A stretch of DNA of 64,000 nt from Symbiodinium sp. CCMP2592 (GCA_905221615.1 CAJNDT010000507.1:1-64000); one strand, 5' to 3'; positions 32,761 through 44,690 are shown, numbered from the stretch's first letter. Notes: generated from the sequence alone by a model not told the origin. Made by a program: numbers and translations.

Positions 32761-32850
32761 CATCGCCATCACCATCTTCAGTCTCATCATCATCATCATC
32801 ATCATCATCGTTATCATCATCTCCATCATCCTCCTCCTCACCATCCTCAA
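32761..32850. repeat. (CAT)n microsatellite
   Basis: CAT/ATC units with a perfect core around 32788-32808, then degenerating into CTC/CAT mixtures. Confidence 0.75.
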
Positions 32851-34840
32851 CTGAACGTTATAATCATCGTCGTCGAAACCGTCAAATTCACTGATTCACC
32901 TTTGCCCAAGACTGGCAATCCGTTTGACTGTGCTACATACTGGTTTCTGCATTCCCCCTGACGGAACCCCAATTCAAGTCCCAAGCCTTCCGCGTCGCGG
33001 AGAGCAGCTCTGCGAGTGTTTCGGGAAAGCGCCTGCGCATGATTTTTCGAGTTGAGGCCCCAGTCCTGGAGTGGACTCAACACAAAAACCACGCTTCAAA
33101 AGCTAAACGCCGAGCCCCACTAAGCCAGCCCCATAACCTGGCACTGACATGCCACAGAGCAGCCAACAACCTGAGCAACACGTTTCTCCAGGATTTGCTC
33201 GGCAACTCGAAGCGATTCGATTGCTCCTGGTGGCTTCAAGGGCCAATCACCTGCCCAAGCCAGTGGTGTCGTTCGGCCATGGCCGTTACAAGAATCAGAA
33301 TGCGCTACTCAGGATTTTGTTTACGGCCTTTCCAATCCCGCTGCAAAATTGGTGCCTCTCAGCTTCCACTGCTCATGTTGGTACTTTGCGCTTTGATGTT
33401 GCTGGGGCTGGAGATTTAGGTTGCAAGTGCACAAAGCAAACAGTCACACCTACGGCGGTAGGCGGGTTTGCGGTGTATTCTGCGACGAATTCGAAGCCGT
33501 CACCTGGGGGCCACATGCCAGTCCTGTCGACCGTTCCAAGTTCCCTGAAATGGGAGAAGACTCACCATTGGTATCTGAAGGCTAATCCATTCACTCTTGC
33601 TGGAATTGCTTCGCTGGTCTCATGCTCTTGGGCTGATTGGATTAGCAGCTTCGGGGTAGTCCCAGGAGACGGCAATGCACCTACGCTACTCCGGCTTCTG
33701 GTTCTGCTTCCGCAAGGCAACTACCACTGAAGTTGTGCTGGGACTGTTGCCAAGATGCGTGTGCCGCCCTTATGCATAACTGGACGGCACATCGCGACTG
33801 CCGGGGAAACGCTGAGCATGGGGCTTCGCAACACAACTATTGATCACTCAGCGAGAACAGCCAAGCATGCCCGACTGTGTTGCAAACACAATCCTGCCAA
33901 TGATCTTAGAATCTTCTGGCTTCGGTCTGGTCTCTGCATGCTCAGAAGAAAGGGTAGCCGTACCCCGGCTTGCCGCAATACCTCCAGGCGGAAGCTCCGG
34001 GTCAAGAAGTCTCCGAAAGCACACAGTACTGAGTCCTCCAGTTCGGGATGAGGTCTAGTGGCCCAGTTCCTAAAGCTCATGCACGTCCCCACTGTGGTAC
34101 TGAAGCCCTCTATTCAGACCTCTATACCTCTGAATGTGCATGAAATGGAGCTTGCCTTCGGGATCAAGCGTCCGGAACCCTATACGGCCCTATACCGTCG
34201 TGCTCCCGCACTCCTGAACCCTTCAAGCCATACACACCCAGCGACTCCGCAACGAAACTCCAACACTCTCGATTGACAAGCCTATGCAAGAAGCGCCAAA
34301 CACTTCACGCACAGCTAGAAACTCTGGAACCCGCATCCCCGAACCCGAAACCCTCTACAGCCCGCTCCAGAGGACCCTGCCTGCACTTGTCAGGTGCCTT
34401 CTCTCCCAGTGTCCTGGGCCGGAGGTCTGGCGGTGGAACCGGTTTCAGGACTCAAGGTTCAGGACGGGGGGTCTGTTTAGGAAGGATGCCATTCAAGCTG
34501 GGTATTGCTTGATTCGTAGTCGCAATGTCCCATATCTGTCGACCTGTTATCGCCCATCCCTGCAATCGGCCTCAAGACCCTCTACCGCTAAACGAGGGTA
34601 ATCCTGATGGCCTGCAGCTGCCGAACAGCCCCAATGCAGTTCTGGGCCATAAACCCTGCAATGTAAACTGTAGCTGATCCGCGGACACCAGATGGAAAGT
34701 TTGAAGAACTCCTGGAACGACACATCGGCCCAATTTGCCCACCGGCCTACGCCAGACAGCAAACATCAAACTCAGACCCAGCGTGTAAGCTTGAGTGATG
34801 CAGCTTGCAGCAGCAGGCCTCCATCAATATAGAAGCCGAA

Positions 34841-34910
34841 CTAATATTACCAATACTAGTCTATGGTATACCCCCAAACCCTATTCTAATTATTAAGGCC
34901 CCTACATTAG
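34841..34910. mobile_element. Copy B of the CTAATAT inverted-repeat family
   Basis: Starts CTAATATTACC and ends GGCCCCTACATTAG, so the outer seven bases are near-perfect inverted repeats (CTAATAT / ACATTAG). The right part is the inverse complement of the left part of the other copies: CCCCCAAACCCTATTCTAAT followed by TATTAAGG. Seventy bp, non-coding, MITE-like. Confidence 0.55.
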
Positions 34911-35228
34911 TCTGCTTGTATCGGCTAGAACCACACCGGGATCCTGGGCTGGATGAGCCGAGAGTCTGTGACTCCAGGAGCCGTGCGCAGTTCGAGCAGC
35001 GATCCTCTCTGAATCTTTCAAATCTTTGAAGGGATGGGGCTCCGGGCTTCTGGGTTCCCAAAGCGGTGCAACATTGAACCCACAGCCTTCGGTCCGGGTC
35101 CGCGGCCTTGAGCCGTGAATCCATTGGACCGACATCCTTTAAAGCATCAGGATGTCGAGCTCCTTGCCTCGAGTCTCGAAGAACCCAAAAGTTAAAACTG
35201 CGACTGAGCCCAGCCCCTACAGTAGAAG

Positions 35229-35313
35229 CCAGAAAGTTGGAATATGATTATCCTAGCCCCTTTAAGGTCAATTATAGGGGATCCTACCATTAATCCATAT
35301 TCCAACTTTCTGG
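35229..35313. mobile_element. Short palindromic element with 18-bp inverted ends
   Basis: CCAGAAAGTTGGAATATG at the left end is exactly inverse-complementary to CATATTCCAACTTTCTGG at the right end. The 85-bp segment could fold into a hairpin with a loop of about 49 bases. No flanking duplication is clear. Likely a MITE or foldback element; a regulatory RNA hairpin is an alternative. Confidence 0.6.
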
Positions 35314-35370
35314 AGTTCCCTTTAAACCCTGAACCCCTAAACCCCCAAAACCCCCAAAACCCTATAGATC

Positions 35371-35527
35371 CCCTATAGATCCCAATAAAGGAACCCTATG
35401 AGATCCCTTTAAGGAGCCTTTTAAGGAGCCCCTAAACCCCTAAACCCTATACCCTATAGATCCCAATAAAGGAACCCTATGAGATCCCTTTAAGGAGCCC
35501 TTTTAAGGAGCCCCTAAACCCCTAACC
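35371..35527. repeat. 81-bp tandem duplication in CCCTAAA-like DNA
   Basis: The unit beginning CCCTATAGATCCCAATAAAG at 35371 repeats at 35452. Each contains GATCCCTTTAAGGAGCC and ends in CCCCTAAACCCC. The DNA just upstream (35325-35370) is also made of CCCTAAA/CCCCAAAA-like units, reminiscent of degenerate plant-type telomeric repeats. Two small hairpins (CCCCTC-T-GAGGGG and GCTTCG...CGAAGC) follow at 35543-35592. Confidence 0.7.
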
Positions 35528-35635
35528 CCCAAATCACCAGGAGCCCCTCTGAGGGGCCCCGCAGGGCGCTTCGCCTCCCAGAAGCGAAGCCCAGGAGCCG
35601 AGAGTCGGAATGCAATTTTTGGGGAGCCGATGATA

Positions 35636-35766
35636 GATCACATATCATATATTATATATTATGGGTTATATATATTGTCTATCAGAAGTTAGATGATATC
35701 TATATCTATATCATAAGGTTACGTGATATCTATATCATATAGTCATATATCTATGTATATACACAC
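35636..35766. repeat. AT-rich low-complexity (TATA/ATC) tract
   Basis: Runs of ATATATT and ATATCTATATC, no gene. Confidence 0.7.
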
Positions 35767-36327
35767 CATATCTCACCCGCCCCCCCCCCCATTTCGATTG
35801 CCCCGTCCTGGTGCCGAATCTCGCCGTGGGTCTTTAAGAACGCCTGCATGGAGCTTTGATCCCCCGAATTCCAGGCTTTTCAACAGATCCTCGTGCATAG
35901 GGTTTCGTCACTATCCTTTCGGTTCGCTTGAGGATTGAAACTGAGCGTGGTGTCATGACAATCGCTGTTCTTGTTTTCTACAGCCTGTGGCGCTTTAGCG
36001 CTTTGGAAAGTCTAGGCTCTGCTGACACTTTGCTTTCGTCGCACGGAGCAGCTGAGGCGATATAATGGAGTTGCGCCTCTGGCCGGCGATGCAACTCAGC
36101 GGGATCCGAGGGACGTGAGAAATACCAGACAGTACTAAGCTCCAGCATCAGTCCTTGATCGCTCGTGTAAATCCTTGAAACCCTCCCACACCCCTTGCAC
36201 CCATGGCAAGCCGACCCCAACAACAGCCTGCCCACCTGAGCGCCGCGCCTGCATCGACCCAAGAGTTCGCATCTGCCCTCGGCTGCTCCTTGCTTGTCTG
36301 TCTGGTTGTTTCTTGGTTTGATTGTTT

Positions 36328-36374
36328 TTTTTTGTGTGTGTGTGTGTAGGCACAGGAGACAGAGGGAGAGAGAA

Positions 36375-36412
<38 letters not shown>

Positions 36413-36472
36413 CGAAGGGCGGGAGAGACAGAGGGGGGGAGAGAGAGGGGGCCGAGAGCGAGAGCAAGTAAA
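36328..36472. repeat. (TG)n and (GA)n microsatellites
   Basis: A short T-run and (TG)n are followed by a long imperfect (GA)n. Open frames made of RE or LS repeats across here are artefacts. Confidence 0.85.
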
Positions 36473-36799
36473 AACTTGACTGCTGCCTGCTACGGGTACT
36501 TCCCCAAGCATGCAAGCAAGCAAGCAATTAGGAGCGCACGCAGTCTCCCTGTGTAGACCAACAAGCTGGGGACGACAATTCACCTCGGGCCTGAACCCTG
36601 ATGTTGTTTGTTTGAAGTGTGCAGCAAGCCTGTAGCTCTGACAACCCTCTTGGCCAAGGCTCCGGTGGCTCTGCATGCCGGGAAGCCCGGAGTTCTTTGC
36701 ACTCCAAGCTTTCGCCTTGGCTTCTGACGGCCCATGCCCAAATATGTGGGAACTTCATCTCATACCCCGAAAGCAACTCTATCCAGGATCCTCACGGCC

Positions 36800-37420
36800 A
36801 AGCTCGCGCAAGTCCATGGAACAAGACCGAAGCACGCGCAAGGATCAGGCCTGCCCTGCCGAGCAATGTGGAGGATCGCCCGTCTGGCTGAGAATCCAAA
36901 TGCCCCCAGCAAGCGCTTTGGCGCATCGCCTTGCTGTCATTTGCCAGGCGCTGGCATGTTGGCCTCAAGGGCACCACGGACACCCACAAAGAACCTGGCG
37001 GATGTCGTGCCACTTGGGAAACCGACCCAAGCATTCCGTGCCTGATACCAGGCCAGATACAGCACAAACATCCGTGGACCGGATTCAAGGGTTCCTTCTG
37101 TTCCACAAAGCTAGCCCCACACCCGGCCGGCGGTGTGTTCAACTGCTGGCACTGTTGCCGAGACAACAGCGACGCCTCAGCAGCTCAATGGGTAAGGCGC
37201 AACAATTTCCAACACCAGCGCAGCAAAGCACAGCACTCGTGCCACGACAAAACTGTGCCATGACTGATTGTTTACCACTTGAGGTCCCAGAGGATCCACA
37301 AGCCTAGACTGGATCCCATCCGTGCAAAACATCCAAGTTGGAACCTCATCTCGCACTTCTACTAGACACTGCTACGCTAGGACAAACAGCGCTTTCTAAG
37401 ACGGCAGAGTGGCCAGCAGG
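36800..37420. repeat. Tandem array copy 1 (621 bp, most diverged)
   Basis: Starts AAGCTCGCGCAAG. The core (about 36840-37265) is nearly identical to the other copies but lacks a 28-bp piece present in copies 2-4 (CGCATCC...GCACAG). The linker after the core (37266-37420) is strongly diverged from the linkers of copies 2 and 3. Several frames are open across the core on both strands, so coding status is unclear. Confidence 0.9.
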
Positions 37421-38057
37421 AAGCTCGCACAAGTCCATGGAACAAGACCGACGCACGCCCAAGGATCAGCGCATCCGGGCGGGCATGTGCTGCACAGGCC
37501 TGCCCTGCCAAGCAATGTGGAGGATCGCCCGTCTGGCTGAGAATCCAGATGCCCCCAGCAAGCGCTTTGGCGCATCGCCTTGCTGTCATTTGCCAGGCGC
37601 TGGCATGTTGGCCTCAAGGGCACCACGGACACCCACAAAGAACCTGGCGGATGTCGTGCCACTTGGGAAACCGACCCAAGCATTCTGTGCCTGATACCAG
37701 GCCAGATACAGCACAAACATCCGTGGACCGGATTCAAGGGTTCCTTCTGTTCCACAAAGCTAGCCCCACACCCGGCCGGCGGTGTGTTCAACTGCTGGCA
37801 CTGTTGCAGAGACAACAGCGACGCCTCAGCAGCTCAATGGGTAAGGCGCAACAATTTCCAACACCAGCGCAGCAAAGCACAGCACTCGTGCCACGAGAAA
37901 ACTGTGCCATGACTGTTTTCAATGCCGTGAAGTTCCGGAGGACACACAAGCCGACCCATCCGTGCCAAACATCCATGCTGAAACTTCATCTAGCTTTTCT
38001 ACTAAAAACTACGTCAAAATAAGCAGGTCTTTCCAAGACGGCAGATTGGCCAGCATG
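37421..38057. repeat. Tandem array copy 2 (637 bp)
   Basis: Same unit as copies 3 and 4; it lacks a 14-bp duplication of AACAAAACAGAAGC present in copies 3 and 4. The core differs from copy 3 at only a few bases. Confidence 0.93.
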
Positions 38058-38708
38058 AAGCTCGCACAAGTTGATGGAACAAAACAGAAGCAACAAAACA
38101 GAAGCACGCCCAAGGATCAGCGCATCCAGGCGGGCATGTGCTGCACAGGCCTGCCCTGCCAAGCAATGTGGAGGATCGCCCGTCTGGCTGAGAATCCAGA
38201 TGCCCCCAGCAAGCGCTTTGGCGCATCGCCTTGCTGTCATTTGCCAGGCGCTGGCATGTTGGCCTCAAGGGCACCACGGACACCCGCAAAGAACCTGGCG
38301 GATGTCGTGCCACTTGGGAAACCGACCCAAGCATTCTGTGCCTGATACCAGGCCAGATACAGCACAAACATCCGTGGACCGGATTCAAGGGTTCCTTCTG
38401 TTCCACAAAGCTAGCCCCACACCCGGCCGGCGGTGTGTTCAACTGCTGGCACTGTTGCCGAGACAACAGCGACGCCTCAGCAGCTCAATGGGTAAGGCGC
38501 AACAATTTCCAACACCAGCGCAGCAAAGCACAGCACTCGTGCCACGAGAAAACTGTGCCATGACTGTTTTCAATGCCGTGAAGTTCCGGAGGACACACAA
38601 GCCGACCCATCCGTGCCAAACATCCATGCTGAAACTTCATCTAGCTTTTCTACTAAAAACTACGTCAAAACAAGCAGGTCTTTCCAAGACGGCAGATTGG
38701 CCAGCATG
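38058..38708. repeat. Tandem array copy 3 (651 bp)
   Basis: The spacing to copy 4 is exactly 651 bp, a multiple of three. One plus-strand frame is open through almost the whole unit (38071-38709, about 212 codons), interrupted by a single TGA per unit at the junction. I do not recognise the encoded sequence; it has no known motif. Confidence 0.93.
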
Positions 38709-39180
38709 AAGCTCGCACAAGTTGATGGAACAAAACAGAAGCAACAAAACAGAAGCACGCCCAAGGATCAGCGCATCCAGGCGGGCATGTGCTGCACAGG
38801 CCTGCCCTGCCAAGCAATGTGGAGGATCGCCCGTCTGGCTGAGAATCCAGATGCCCCCAGCAAGCGCTTTGGCGCATCGCCTTGCTGTCATTTGCCAGGC
38901 GCTGGCATGTTGGCCTCAAGGGCACCACGGACACCCGCAAAGAACCTGGCGGATGTCGTGCCACTTGGGAAACCGACCCAAGCATTCTGTGCCTGATACC
39001 AGGCCAGATACAGCACAAACATCCGTGGACCGGATTCAAGGGTTCCTTCTGTTCCACAAAGCTAGCCCCACACCCGGCCGGCGGTGTGTTCAACTGCTGG
39101 CACTGTTGCAGAGACAACAGCGACGCCTCAGCAGCTCAATGGGTAAGGCGCAACAATTCCCAACACCAGCGCAGCAAAGC
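38709..39180. repeat. Tandem array copy 4 (truncated, 472 bp)
   Basis: Follows copy 3 base for base with few changes until GCGCAGCAAAGC at 39180, then switches abruptly to unrelated sequence. This marks the right end of the array. Confidence 0.93.
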
Positions 39181-42100
39181 TGGAGGTCTGTCGACAAGCA
39201 CTTGGGGCCTCACAAGCCTTCGTACAGGCGCTTCTAGATTGGGGAGCTTCTTGGCTGTACAACGGGTGTTGGCTTCGGACAAGTCTTCTATGGGGCATGT
39301 CCAGTGCTATGAGGATTCTTGACGGACCTTATCGAACCTTGCACTGCTTTCAGCAGTTTTGAAAGCTTGGGGTTGGGGGTCAGCAGGCAGTCCCCGCCGG
39401 ATTTATAGTTGCGCCGTTGACAACACCTCGCACAATATGTCGCCTTCGCTTCCCCATGACGTTTCAGCACTTTCGACCAGAACGGGCAGAGTGCAGAAGA
39501 CAAGCAGTGGCAGAATATTCCTAAAAGTGTTGGCAGAAATACTGCTGCTCTCTCTCTGTGCGTACAACGAGGACTCCGCGCGCTACGACGACGGCTTGCT
39601 GCTGCGACGGTGGGCCGAGGTGCAGCCTCTTCAGACGTCCAGCCGCTGAGATTGATCTCTTTGCAGTGGGTGGAGCCTTCCAGGTGCAGGATCAGGTAAG
39701 CCATGGAGTTCGAGTCGAGCAGAGGCCGGGCCGAAGGTCCGAGCTCAGGCTCTGCTTTTTCAGAGGGAAGAGCCTTCGCTCGTTTGTGCTGAGTGCTCTC
39801 GCGGTTTCCTTTGTTTGAGGAGCTTGGTGCCCTGCAGCTTTGACCCTGGAAATCATGGGTTGAAGTTTCGGCTTGATCAAGCACACCCAAGTGCTCTTCG
39901 ACAGCTCGCGCCTGACAAGTGCGGGAAGAAACAGTTGACGTTGGCAATGAGCCCCCCGCCGGAAGTGTCTTTGCACCTGGCATTGAGGGCTTCGGGTTGG
40001 CTGGAGGCCCCAGCCCAAGATGTGCCAGTCCGCGGCTTTTAATTCTTGCACACTCCTCAAGTTCCAGGAAGCTTTCCTCCGAGGCTCCGGCTTCGTCCAC
40101 ATGTCCTGCGCCTCATAGGCCGACAAGCTTGGCGGCTTCGTGAGTTGAGCAGTAGCTCGAAAGAAAACGAGCTGTAGAAAGATAGTAACAGCGTGAGAAG
40201 TTCTGCAGGTAGACCGAGCAATCAGCGTATTGTGCAGATGCAAAAGCCACCCAGGGACAGGACCGGAAGGATAGGCAGTGGCACTCACAGCCAGTTCGCT
40301 TTGCTAGGAGCACCACAAACACAGCAGATTGAGAGCATTAAGTTTGGCGCAGTGTTTCGGTGCAGTTGCAGGTCTCGCTGACCATCCGGATGCGCATTAT
40401 CCATGTGCCTCCGCCCAAGATTCGTCAGGGAGTCGACAACTCTGCTAAGCTGCATTCGGGTTGGCTGAGGATGAAAGTCTGAGGTGAGTTCGAAAGTTTT
40501 CCTATCTCTGGGATCTGTGTATAGGATCAAAGGCTTTGCCTAGGCCTCGTCCCTTGTTCGCATGATACCTAGGGTCCGAGAATGGCCAGCATCTTCAAGC
40601 GCAGTCATGGCTGAGCTGCTTGAACCAGCAAGCTCTGAAACGCTGGATCTGCTGCATCCTTGCTTTCCATCCGAGTGCCCAGTACTGTCCCGAAGCTCTG
40701 TGCGCCTACAGCCTGGCCATTCCAAACCGAAGGCAGTGCACAATCCAAATTGTGCGGAAAAAATTGCCCTTTGATGCGCCATCTCTGAAGGGCCCCTGAG
40801 CCTCCGAATCCTTCGAGAGCCGCATAATTTGAAGAGCCCCGACTTGCTACGCAACAGCCAAGCCCTGTTCTGTGCATGTCCTGCGACGTCCACGCTCGCA
40901 ATCGCAAGCTCCCAAAAAGTAAGCCCCTGGAGAGGCATCCCGAATCTTCAACATTCTTCAATCTCTCAATGCGAAATGCCTAAACCTCACACTTGAAATC
41001 CTAGACTCTGAAGCCCTGAGCCCTAAACCTGAAGCCCAAAACCATGCACCTGACGCTGATGACAAAGTGCCGGGGCCCCACTTGGGACTGTACACCCTCC
41101 TGTGTTCCAGTCCGAAGGATTTCGGCTTCAGGGCTCTTTGACTTCCGTGCTTTACGTCATCCTAGACTCCGTTTTTTGGTCTTGGCTTCTGCTTTTGATC
41201 TTTTTCTGGTCTTGTGGTTCTTTTGTTCTTGAAGCTGAAGACTAGGACTTTTCTAGGCCAGTCACTCCCACGGTTTCAAGGAGGGGTCCATAAGTGGCTT
41301 GTGTATGGGGTTTAGCTTAGTCGCCACCTTATGGTTTCAGAAGCCATCAATTCTCGCAAGCCCACAAAAGCAACAATCCTGAGCAACAAGCACATGCCCC
41401 AAAGCTGTGCCTGCCAAATCAGTTGTTGAGGGTACCCATGCAACACGCAATCCACGTGAACCCTTGAATCGGGCATGGCTCAATACTGAGCATACGACAG
41501 CAACACCGAAGCTTCGGTTGGCAGGAGGAACCTTTCAAAAGATCAAGCCATTTAGACGAGCAGGTCCTTTGTGGCGTGGTATGCAGCCACACCTGATATT
41601 GTGGCGCTCAGAAACCCTAGCATGTGTAGGGAAAATTGTAGGTGCACTTGGCGTTGGAGTTGAATCGTGGGGAGTAGCTTTTCTGAACTCTCCTGCATGA
41701 CCGTACTCCTCAGTCAGTGCGCATGCGCACGAAGCCCTTGCAACGAATCTAGTTGCAGCCCGAGGACGAACAATCTAGAATTAAACGTCGGCAACCTGTC
41801 TTGGCGGACTGCCTTCGGCCACAACCCCTATGGCCTATGATCTTCAGAAGAAAACACTCGTTCGGAGGCACTCTGCACTCCCCAGTCGCGGGGACCCGGC
41901 CAATGTCGACATTCTCGCCCAGCTTGAAGAACGGCAGCCAAGGGGCGTAAAATTGGAGCTCCTGCAGTCCAGGCTGTGGACAGTAGGAGCACCATGGAGC
42001 ACCCAAACTCTCGCCGCCAAGGCCTTCCACAAATCCCTGCACTTTTCGGGATGGAATGCCGGCCTTGGGCATTAGCACATTGATCAAGTTCTTGAGGACC

Positions 42101-44229
42101 GCCAGTGATCCCTGCCGAGATCTGCATGGTGGGGTCCAAGGCTTTATGAAGTCCTGACGACAGTGCCAGGTTTCTCAGACTCTAGACTCTCTAGACCCGT
42201 TGAGGGCCTGTCCAAGACCCTTCCAGAAACTCCGATTTCGAAGGCAAAAAACCATTAAGCCAGGAATTGCTAGTAGCCTATGAGGTGACATTAATTTAGC
42301 CCACCCACATGTCGCCAAGCGATGCTCCCTTTTGTTTTGCTTGGAAGGCAGTGCTTCGGCTTTGCAACTCCTTTGGACTATAGGGCTTTAGCGGTTAACA
42401 GGCATTGAATTGTCGTTATTGCCGTTATTTTCCGGGTCTGGGATACTCTGGGATCCACGGACAAGTTCGACATGGTCGGATCCTTTTAGTGCTTAGGTCC
42501 TTTGGAGTAAGGTACGCAAAAACCCCCAAACAGGCAAAGAGCCCCCACGCCTGCCACAGGATATTCGCGAGAAGCAGGTACCACATCTCCAAACCAGCAC
42601 GCCTGTGGTTTTGCCCCCCCCCGACATGCTAAACCGGCAAGGGGCATTTTTCTGGGTTTGGGGCAGTGGCCTCTTGTTCGTGTTCTCGACAGCTAAGACA
42701 AAAGGCCACAGCATCAAAAGCTGAGAGCCTCATGCCGCGCAATCCCTAGGATCGAACTAACAGGAATTCCAGACACCAAAACCTCGAAGGACTTGAGCTC
42801 TGACTCTCACCACCAAGCCTTAGCTTTCTGGCTTGTCCTGGCATGGAACTCAGATCTCTCAGCTAAAACGTCCGGGATGCGAACGCAGAGATGCGATGCG
42901 TCGGTGCCTCCCCCTGGGAGGACGAAAAGACAAGGCTTGGAGGGACACCTGTATGACCGCAAGTTTGAGCATGGCATGTGCCTTGGTGCGTTAAGCTCTT
43001 GGGAATCAGATTCGGTCTGTTCCGACTACCCATTCCCGGGACGCTTCTGGGCTTCTCAAGCGCAGGGAAGGTTAAAAAACCGCGAGTGTAACGGATCTTG
43101 GCCGTCCGGCCAGCTTGCCACGCTTCTGCATTTCGTCGAGTCCGGCATTGTTCCTGGCGCTGGCTTTGGGAGTTGTTTGAAAGAAACAGAAGCAAATACA
43201 GTGATCCGGCCCACCATCTTCTGTCAACCCTACTTGGCTTAAGATTTCGACCCTTCCAATATCTTCCAATTAGCAACACGATCCACACTTTCCATCCCAA
43301 ACGCCATCATTGTCAGATGTAAACTTCCGGACCCAGGTTTCAAGCCATCTGAAACTCCGAAAGCTCTAACATCCACACCATCGGCCCTGGTTGCGGTATC
43401 TTCACCGGAGCGTTTGTGCTCCGCTACTGCCCTCCCTGTTTCTCTCTGTGGCCTCAGGCCGAGAGTCCCGGTCAGAGTGAACCAGGCAACCCAACCGAGC
43501 CTCAGAACATTCTGAGGGAGTTAACGCTTAGGACTGAGGATTGAGCGTTTTGGCCCCACTGCTCTGGAGCTCGGAGGTTTTCCGATTGCTCACGGCACAA
43601 GTCATCTAGAGTCGGGCTGTCTTGGCTTCTGTTCAACCTGTCCGTGCAGCCGTGGCCTCGTGCATGCATAGAATAGCTTACAAAGACGTCCCGATGCTCT
43701 GACCCTCGAGCGAGCTGCACCCGCAGCCCGGTCTCCAGTTCCCAGGGCGCCCGCCAACGCCAGTGCAAGAGTCCACCGTACAAGCCCACGGCAATTGACA
43801 GGACGAGGGCCGTCATCCGCGAAGCCCTGAGGCAAGACAAGGGCGCAATCCAGCATTTAGATTGGTCTGCAATCCAGAATTTAGACTGGTTCTCGTGTCG
43901 AAACACACTTGTTTCCAGCCAAACTTTCAACATTGCAAAGCATGCTTAGAGGCTTAGAGAGTTCGGCTTCGGTTCTTTTTACATGCCAGCCACCGGTCAC
44001 CTCGCTACTGCGATGCACGAACCTCGCCACGAGGATTTGTTTTGGGAGTCTGTCATGTTCCCACCTAACAGATCGCAACCCTGGCACAAGTGTTCCTCAC
44101 TTGGCCGAGGCCCGGTTCTCGGGCCTAAGCACCCAAGGCACTAATCCCAAAGCATTAAAGAAACCGTGCGAGCGTGAGCAGAGCGGACGGTGGCAACCCC
44201 CACACAACGCGTGGGAAACGGACCGACGC
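39181..44229. other. Gene-poor DNA between the tandem array and the RT relic
   Basis: A 270-codon open frame on the minus strand (39288-40100) has no ATG at its start, is preceded by an in-frame TGA, and shows no motif. Nothing else exceeds about 150 codons. No repeat family member or RNA gene noted. Confidence 0.4.
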
Positions 44230-44690
44230 GGTCGAAAATGACTGACTGACATGCCAAAGATCCTCCCACCCGTTTGGAAATGGAGTCCGCCCAGTTGGAC
44301 TTTGAAGGAATGTACTCGAACCACATTTGAACGTTCAGACTCAACAGAAGGATGTGTACCATGTGTGCGAACCGTTCACGCTCCAAGCTGAGCGCCCCTA
44401 GACCACTGCCATGAGCGAGACCAAGTTATGGAGAAACCAGAAGCCACGTCTGTTCCTAGAACGGTCCGGCGGGCTCAACAGTGCATATGCGACCGTTGAT
44501 ATCTCAAGTTGCGCGATGTAAACCTCCGCCGGCTGCCAGACTTCGTACCACCATGGGTGAATGTCCAGCACAGCCAGGCGGCGCCCAGTGTAGTGCTTCC
44601 GCCAGCCTGGAGTAGCGGTTGAAGATTGAAAGAGGTAACCGTCAGCGGGAGTCCGAAGAGAAGCCCGGCATACTGGAGGAAGGCAGGCTC
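44230..44690 (-). pseudogene. Degraded reverse transcriptase/RNase H fragment
   Basis: Reading the minus strand from 44690 down: L-F-G-L-P-L-T-V-T-S-F-N, then (after a frame change) R-Y-S-R-L-A-E-A, then Y-I-A-Q-L-E-I-S...R-G-F-W-F-L-H-N-L-V-S-L-M-A-V-V near 44400-44520, then after another frame change M-W-F-E-Y-I-P-S-K-S-N-W-A-D-S-I-S-K near 44250-44310. The last block is the typical C-terminal RNase H motif of non-copia dinoflagellate retroelements (DIRS-like or related; inference). The polymerase palm with its catalytic aspartates is missing. At least two frameshifts and an internal deletion make this a relic. Confidence 0.6.

Larger units (their letters stand above)
21373..34840. other. 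Gene-poor DNA with scattered trinucleotide repeats
   Basis: No frame here carries a recognisable domain. The longest are about 190 codons (plus 33149-33730; minus 29309-29863) and have no motif. Small simple repeats: ATG/GAT-rich DNA near 27296-27400, (GGT)n at 27876-27975, (ATC)n near 31985-32030, TA/TG near 32410-32467 and (CAT)n near 32761-32850. An AT-richer stretch lies at about 30530-31080. Confidence 0.45.

Noticed and set aside
33149..33730. 193-codon plus-strand open frame
   Set aside because: No domain, signal or compositional feature beyond length; a chance frame in mixed-composition DNA is likely.
36950..36972. Spliced-leader relic (TTGGCCTCAAG) in the tandem array
   Set aside because: It differs from the dinoflagellate leader end TTTTGGCTCAAG, and the preceding CCGTAGCCA part is absent.
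37170..37205. tRNA-like A-box (GCAGCTCAATGGGTAAGGCGC) in the tandem array
   Set aside because: No matching B-box or cloverleaf could be built around it.
39288..40100. 270-codon minus-strand open frame as a host gene
   Set aside because: It lacks an ATG at its start (GTG after an in-frame TGA), overlaps other open frames, and shows no recognisable motif. Could only be an internal exon, which I cannot support.
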